A stretch of DNA of 52,289 nt, taken from positions 1-52,289 of the forward strand of contig JACPLR010000027.1 in NCBI GenBank assembly GCA_016186425.1, read 5' to 3'. The notes beneath the pieces are model-generated. The model did no database searches and was not told the DNA's origin. It saw only the letters and a list, made by a program, of their open reading frames with translations. Position 1 is the stretch's first letter, and every line of letters begins with the position of its first letter. This stretch comes from Candidatus Pacearchaeota archaeon. Lineage in GTDB: Archaea > Nanobdellota > Nanobdellia > Pacearchaeales > GW2011-AR1. A program made the translations under genes and the position numbers. Of the stretch, positions 48,601 through 52,289 are shown piece after piece.

Positions 48601-49515
48601 GCCAGCACAAACCAATCCCCATTTTACAAAAAAGCAGAAGAGAAGTTTCTTAATGCTAAAGATGATGAAGAAAGACTATTTTATTTAGATGAGATGATTA
48701 GAGAATGCCCAAAACACAAATCATCAGAGGCAATGCTTGCAAATTTGAAAACAAGAAGAATTAAGCTTGTTGAGAAAATAGAAAGAATAAAAAAATCAAA
48801 AAAATCCTCAGGAAAGCCAGGAATTAAAAAGGCAGACATGCAGGCTGTTCTAATTGGCTTCACAAACTCTGGAAAATCTGCTATTCTAACTAAACTAACA
48901 AATGCCCATCCTCTAATCTCTCCTTATCCATTTACAACTCAAACAGAAGAGATAGGAACAATGAGTTATCAAGGAATCCAAGTGCAGATAATTGATCAGC
49001 CAAGCTTAAAAAACGAGAATTTTGACATCGGCTTAATCAATAACACAGACCTTGTTTTAATTGTTGTAACAAAAATAAGTGAAATTCAGGAAATTCAGAA
49101 ATATCTTCAAAGAACAAAAGCAAAACAAATTATAATTTTCAATAAAACCGATTTATTAACTAGTGATGAAAAGAGAAAAATACAAGCGAGTTTGCAATCT
49201 AAAAAATATAATTTTGTCATGGTTTCTACTATGGATAATAACGAAGGAATTAATGAATTAAAAGAAAAAATCATCTCAAGTTTCAACTTTCTAAGAATTT
49301 ACTTAAAAGAACCAGGTAAAAATCCAAGCAATACACCAATGATTCTCAAGCCAGAAGCAACAATAGCTGACGTTGCCCAAAAAATAAGCAAGCAATTGTT
49401 GGCTTCAATTTCTGAAGTTCACATTTGGGGGCCTTCATCTAAATTCCCGAATCAAAGAGTGGGTTTATTGCATAAGTTAAAAGACAAAGATATTGTAGAG
49501 TTTAAGACGAGATAA
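48598..49515 (+). CDS. Obg/DRG-like GTPase with TGS domain
   Basis: 305 residues. An N-terminal helical region (about 1-75, a rim with many Lys) is followed by the G domain with G1 GFTNSGKS (87-94), the switch I threonines in PYPFTTQTEEIG, G3 IIDQPS (Gly of DxxG replaced by Ser) and G4 NKTD (182-185), and by a C-terminal TGS domain (about 235-303, LKPEATIADVAQKISKQLL). This is the DRG/Obg architecture of ribosome- or tRNA-associated GTPases. The G3 substitution is unusual and may alter hydrolysis. Start codon and probable promoter lie in a dispersed repeat. Confidence 0.88.
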   Translation: MASTNQSPFYKKAEEKFLNAKDDEERLFYLDEMIRECPKHKSSEAMLANLKTRRIKLVEKIERIKKSKKSSGKPGIKKADMQAVLIGFTNSGKSAILTKLTNAHPLISPYPFTTQTEEIGTMSYQGIQVQIIDQPSLKNENFDIGLINNTDLVLIVVTKISEIQEIQKYLQRTKAKQIIIFNKTDLLTSDEKRKIQASLQSKKYNFVMVSTMDNNEGINELKEKIISSFNFLRIYLKEPGKNPSNTPMILKPEATIADVAQKISKQLLASISEVHIWGPSSKFPNQRVGLLHKLKDKDIVEFKTR

Positions 49516-49568
49516 ATATCAATAACAAATCAATTTTAAACTTCACTTAAATATCATTAAATCATGTC

Positions 49569-49670
49569 AAAATTTTTCATAAAAGAAAAATTTTATATTG
49601 TATGTTTTCAAAAAGTTCTTGAATCATGCTAAATCTCTACCTACCTTATATAAGTAAGTTACTGATTTTA
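49569..49670 (+). repeat. Module A hairpin plus core repeat
   Basis: Hairpin AAAATTTTTC, loop ATAAAA, GAAAAATTTT (49569-49594), then the core GTTCTTGAATCATGCTAAAT, CTCTACCTACCTTATATAAG, TAAGTTACTGATTTTAATTC. Confidence 0.75.
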
Positions 49671-49765
49671 ATTCTTCTTATAAATGATATATAAAAAAAT
49701 GTTAATTTCAAAACATATTTCTCACAACAATTATATTTATAATCTTAAATAACTATTTATATAAA

Positions 49766-50539
49766 ATGCCAAAATTAATTAAATTAGTTACCCTACCGCT
49801 AATTGCACTTTCTTCGTATTTTCCCATACTTCTAAGTGAAAAAGCTTTTGCGGAAAGCACTCAAAAAACAGAAGCTGTTCAGCAAGATAAAAATGACAAC
49901 AGAAATAATGAAGAAGAAATAACATTTCAAAGAAACTTGCAGGCTCTTAATAGAAATGTTGCAGGAAGCTTAGTAAAAAAAATAGAGGAGGAAGAGAAAA
50001 AAGATTATCAGTTAAATAGAAAATTCTCAAATGGCAGAGAAATTTTTCAAATTTCATTTTTTTATAATAAATCAAACCGAGAATTAAAAACTCTAATAAA
50101 ATCCTCTCTGAAAGAAAGCATGTTTACTGCTTTATTATCAAATTCTTTGGAAATAACTGATTCTCGAGATTCTCAAGGAAATTATGGAAAAATTGATTCA
50201 ATAAAAATCACTTACAAAAACAAAGAAAATAAAGATAAGCCAATATCTGACTCTTTTTATTTAGAATCTCCTTTCACAACCGCAATGGAAACTGAATTAG
50301 CACAAAGATATGCAATGGTTTTATCATGGGTCGGACTAAATAAAAGCCCGTCAATCTCTTACTTATGCCAGTTTGATGCTCTTTATGCGCTTGCAGGAAA
50401 AGAAAAGACAGAAAGTCTATCGATATACAAGCCGAGCAAAGAATTTCAGGAAAAAACAAGAACAGAAGCAAAAAAAAGACTGAAAGATATTTTCAGGGAC
50501 AGGCAGAATTTAGAATTAATAATTACATTATTTCAATAA
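49766..50539 (+). CDS. Exported protein of unknown function
   Basis: 257 residues. Sec signal peptide MPKLIKLVTLPLIALSSYFP, continuing to a site after AFA (residue about 29). It is followed by a Gln/Asn/Glu-rich linker and a charged helical domain (KKIEEEEKKDYQLNRKF; EFQEKTRTEAKKRLKDIF). One Cys (YLCQFDALYALAGK). No enzyme motif is recognised. A TATA-like TATTTATAT lies upstream. It is near another exported protein at 50889 with a similarly small-residue-rich signal. Confidence 0.72.
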   Translation: MPKLIKLVTLPLIALSSYFPILLSEKAFAESTQKTEAVQQDKNDNRNNEEEITFQRNLQALNRNVAGSLVKKIEEEEKKDYQLNRKFSNGREIFQISFFYNKSNRELKTLIKSSLKESMFTALLSNSLEITDSRDSQGNYGKIDSIKITYKNKENKDKPISDSFYLESPFTTAMETELAQRYAMVLSWVGLNKSPSISYLCQFDALYALAGKEKTESLSIYKPSKEFQEKTRTEAKKRLKDIFRDRQNLELIITLFQ

Positions 50540-50888
50540 TTTTTAATAAAAAATCAAAAACTATCATGAAATCATGCCCTATATTAACCTAATTTATCAA
50601 TGAAAGCGGCTGAGTTTGCTAGTTCCAATTTACCTACTTTACCTAATTATCTATATTAATTTTAGTATATTCAAAATATTTTAATAACTGCGTAATCAAC
50701 GAACCATGAGTTGATGAAGCAGGCAATCTTAAAATAATTAAAAGCATAATTTCACTACTTCGCTTCAATTCTGCGATGTTATCACCACTCTCAACAAATG
50801 CCATAGATTTATAAGTTTCAAACTCTGATAAAAGCTATTGCCATTAGAGGTAGATAATGAGTGAAAGGAGGTTAATAAAAAAGAGAAA
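50540..50888. repeat. Gene-free gap with B+C composite repeat
   Basis: Core near 50568-50630 (TCATGAAATCATGCCCTATA, then ACCTAATTTATCAATGAAAG, then GGCTGAGTTTGCTAG). AT-rich spacer. Hairpin 50688-50722: outer CTGC/GCAG, inner ATCAAC/GTTGAT, loop GAACCATGA. The Shine-Dalgarno of the next gene is at 50864. No gene. Confidence 0.75.
50864..50874 (+). promoter_or_regulatory. Full Shine-Dalgarno sequence before the exported protein at 50889
   Basis: AAAGGAGGTTA, followed by AAAAAGAGAAA and ATG. With the site at 4201 it is one of only two long SD matches noted, both before exported proteins. Confidence 0.5.
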
Positions 50889-51419
50889 ATGAATACATTT
50901 TATAGAGTTGCAGCTTATGTAGCTATTGGTGCTTCTTCATTATACACTCCAAGTGCTGATGCTGGCATTTTAAAGGAAATTGGAAAAAGAGTTGTAGGGA
51001 CAATAAAAGAAGTAGGTGAAGTTGGATTAGAAACTGTATTTATAACTCCTGTAAGGGTAGTAAGAGGAGGTGTAAATTTCGTTAAAGGTGATAGAGACTC
51101 AGAAAAAGATCAAGACCCTATGGATGGTGCTAGAAGAATTGCTGGTAATGATTTAGAAAGTGTTTTCTATGAATTTCCAAAAGCTCTTATATTTGGAGAA
51201 ACAACTGACAGAAGTATTGAAGAAAATGGAAAGCTAAATACTAAAATTGAGGAGAGTCAGGGGACAAGAGCAATAGCAAATATAACAACTGGCTTTGGCC
51301 TTATAAGAGGAATAACAGAAGCTGCAGGCTCATCAGTATTGCATGCAAATCAGGCAGGAGGATATACTGCAGCAGGACAAGCTGTAGTTGAAGGAGTTAA
51401 AACCTACGATAAAAAGTAA
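50889..51419 (+). CDS. Exported protein of unknown function
   Basis: 176 residues. N-terminal hydrophobic signal (MNTFYRVAAYVAIGASSLYT) with a likely cut after ADA (residue about 25). The mature part is Gly/Val/Glu-rich with amphipathic helices (LKEIGKRVVGTIKEVGEVGL) and no Cys, ending GGYTAAGQAVVEGVKTYDKK. No known family. A strong SD and a T-rich tract after the stop suggest a well-expressed single gene. Confidence 0.72.
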   Translation: MNTFYRVAAYVAIGASSLYTPSADAGILKEIGKRVVGTIKEVGEVGLETVFITPVRVVRGGVNFVKGDRDSEKDQDPMDGARRIAGNDLESVFYEFPKALIFGETTDRSIEENGKLNTKIEESQGTRAIANITTGFGLIRGITEAAGSSVLHANQAGGYTAAGQAVVEGVKTYDKK

Positions 51420-51420
51420 A

Positions 51421-51465
51421 ATAAAAGCTTTTTAATTTTTATTTTCTTTTATTTTTATTTAGAAA
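51421..51465 (+). terminator. T-rich archaeal-type terminator after the exported protein
   Basis: Repeated T runs right after the stop (GCTTTTTAATTTTTATTTTC, then TTTTATTTTTATTT). Archaeal RNA polymerase terminates on such T tracts without a hairpin. It lies in the convergent gap with the TyrRS gene. Confidence 0.5.
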
Positions 51466-51479
51466 TAATATAGAAACAA

Positions 51480-52289
51480 TTATCTTGTAATAATCAGCTT
51501 ATCCATTTCTTCAAGCATTTTTTTAATTTTCGGCTGTGCAAAATGCTTCCGGGCAGGCTCTAAAATCTTGATTAATGCTTCAGCTACAGCATTTTTTAGG
51601 TCAGTTGGATGAAGCTTTCCTTGAGAAAAATCCTTTTCTAAGTCAGAGTAATTTTGATAAGAGACATCTCCGCCAAATTTCTTGTCTCTTTTTATTTCTA
51701 ATTTTTTATTTATTGGAAATACAATATATTTTGACCAGTCTAAAACCGGGTTAAATTCAATTTCTTTTTCAGGACAAAAAGCTTTTGCAAGCTTTCTTTT
51801 TATTTCATCGGGAGAATCATGAATAAACACTGCACTATCTGGTTTTGACTTGCTCATTTTCAAAGAAGACCATAGTTCCTGCATTTTATCTTTTGAAACA
51901 GGCCATACAGAAGGTTTGCTTAAACCTAAAAGCAAATGATGATGAACCGCAACAGGCTTGATTTGTCTGCCATGTCCGTCTAAAAGAGGCTTAAAGGTTA
52001 ATTTATTGGCAACCTCTCTTGCAACTACCTGGGCTTTTCTCTGATCAATGCCCGAATGTGGTAGATTAACTCCCTGAATAAAAATATCAGCAACTTGCAT
52101 TGGAGGATAGATTAATTTAGCAAAATCAACACTTTCCCCTTCTTCTCTTCCAAGAATAGTTATGCTTCTCAACATCCTTGCAAGAGTTGTATTTTTGCTT
52201 ATTTCAATTACAGTAGTCCAGTATAAATCATTATTATGATACAAATCACTTCCCAAAACAAATTTTAACTTTTCAGGGTTTCCGCCAAC
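51480..52289 (-). CDS. tyrS: Tyrosyl-tRNA synthetase, C-terminal part (runs off the window)
   Basis: 270 codons are visible and the frame stays open to the right edge, so the N-terminal part with the HIGH-like motif is outside. Present are the tail of the catalytic Rossmann domain (YPPMQVADIFIQGVNLPHSG; QRKAQVVARE) and the class I signature SSLKMSKSKPDSAVFIHD (KMSKS), then the archaeal/eukaryal-type C-terminal helical domain. The enzyme charges tRNA-Tyr. An in-frame TTG at 52256 is not the start because homologous sequence (reading GGNPEKLKFVLGSDLY) continues upstream. Confidence 0.93.
   Translation of the reverse strand, partial: VGGNPEKLKFVLGSDLYHNNDLYWTTVIEISKNTTLARMLRSITILGREEGESVDFAKLIYPPMQVADIFIQGVNLPHSGIDQRKAQVVAREVANKLTFKPLLDGHGRQIKPVAVHHHLLLGLSKPSVWPVSKDKMQELWSSLKMSKSKPDSAVFIHDSPDEIKRKLAKAFCPEKEIEFNPVLDWSKYIVFPINKKLEIKRDKKFGGDVSYQNYSDLEKDFSQGKLHPTDLKNAVAEALIKILEPARKHFAQPKIKKMLEEMDKLIITR

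Noticed and set aside
49569-49594. A/T hairpins as ordinary intrinsic terminators
   Set aside because: They do not sit consistently at gene 3' ends and occur upstream of promoters as well, linked instead to the core repeat.

Overview
The window reads as chromosome of a small-genome, AT-rich archaeon of the DPANN group (Pacearchaeota/Woesearchaeota-like). This is inferred from an archaeal RadA carrying an intein, an RPA-type single-strand binding protein, aEF-1beta, an archaeal-type tyrosyl-tRNA synthetase, a FlaK-like prepilin peptidase, split XPF/Hef-type repair genes, and many genes with a TATA box about 25-28 nt before the start codon (leaderless transcripts). No rRNA, tRNA or CRISPR array was seen. 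Only a few genes have a classical Shine-Dalgarno sequence.

Layout. 1-7.6 kb: the tail of an IS transposase, an operon led by intein-containing radA, an exported protein, a DUF457/YdjM-type membrane protein, RPA, small membrane proteins and aEF-1beta. 7.6-15.5 kb: a run of multi-spanning membrane proteins, several with signal peptides; three neighbours (10.1-12.3 kb) are paralogues, and another two (12.3 and 14.1 kb) look related to each other. 15.5-18.2 kb: a degenerate HIT protein, a prepilin peptidase and a tiny basic protein. 18.3-24.3 kb: a co-oriented run of ten small membrane-anchored proteins with pseudopilin-like N-termini, several overlapping by 4 nt or less. 24.5-33.5 kb: TadC-like platform protein, TadA-like ATPase, two coiled-coil proteins and a second trio of paralogous membrane proteins. 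Together 17-33 kb looks like one pilus- or secretion-type surface machine with an unusually large pseudopilin set.

33.5-52.3 kb is housekeeping mixed with accessory genes: a RelE-like toxin facing an RHH protein, PRC-barrel protein, a degenerate M50-like protein, a Hef-like helicase and separate ERCC4 nuclease, a wHTH regulator with a palindromic operator, YbaK deacylase, a 5'-truncated RNA cyclic phosphodiesterase, a ureohydrolase, a DEAD-box helicase with RG-rich tail next to a CxxC-x17-CxxC protein, an M16 peptidase, a GNAT acetyltransferase coupled to a probable XYP-type cyclodipeptide synthase, an Obg/DRG-like GTPase, two exported proteins and the C-terminal part of TyrRS.

The most striking non-coding signal is a modular family of intergenic repeats present in nearly every long gap (about 25 copies): module A, a perfect A/T hairpin; module B, a ~50-nt core; module C, a REP-like hairpin with a constant 9-nt loop and compensatory stem changes; module D, a G-rich block. 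A second family carries a TATA-like box and, at two genes, the start codon itself. All functional statements come from reading the sequence by eye and from recall of protein families; no searches were run.
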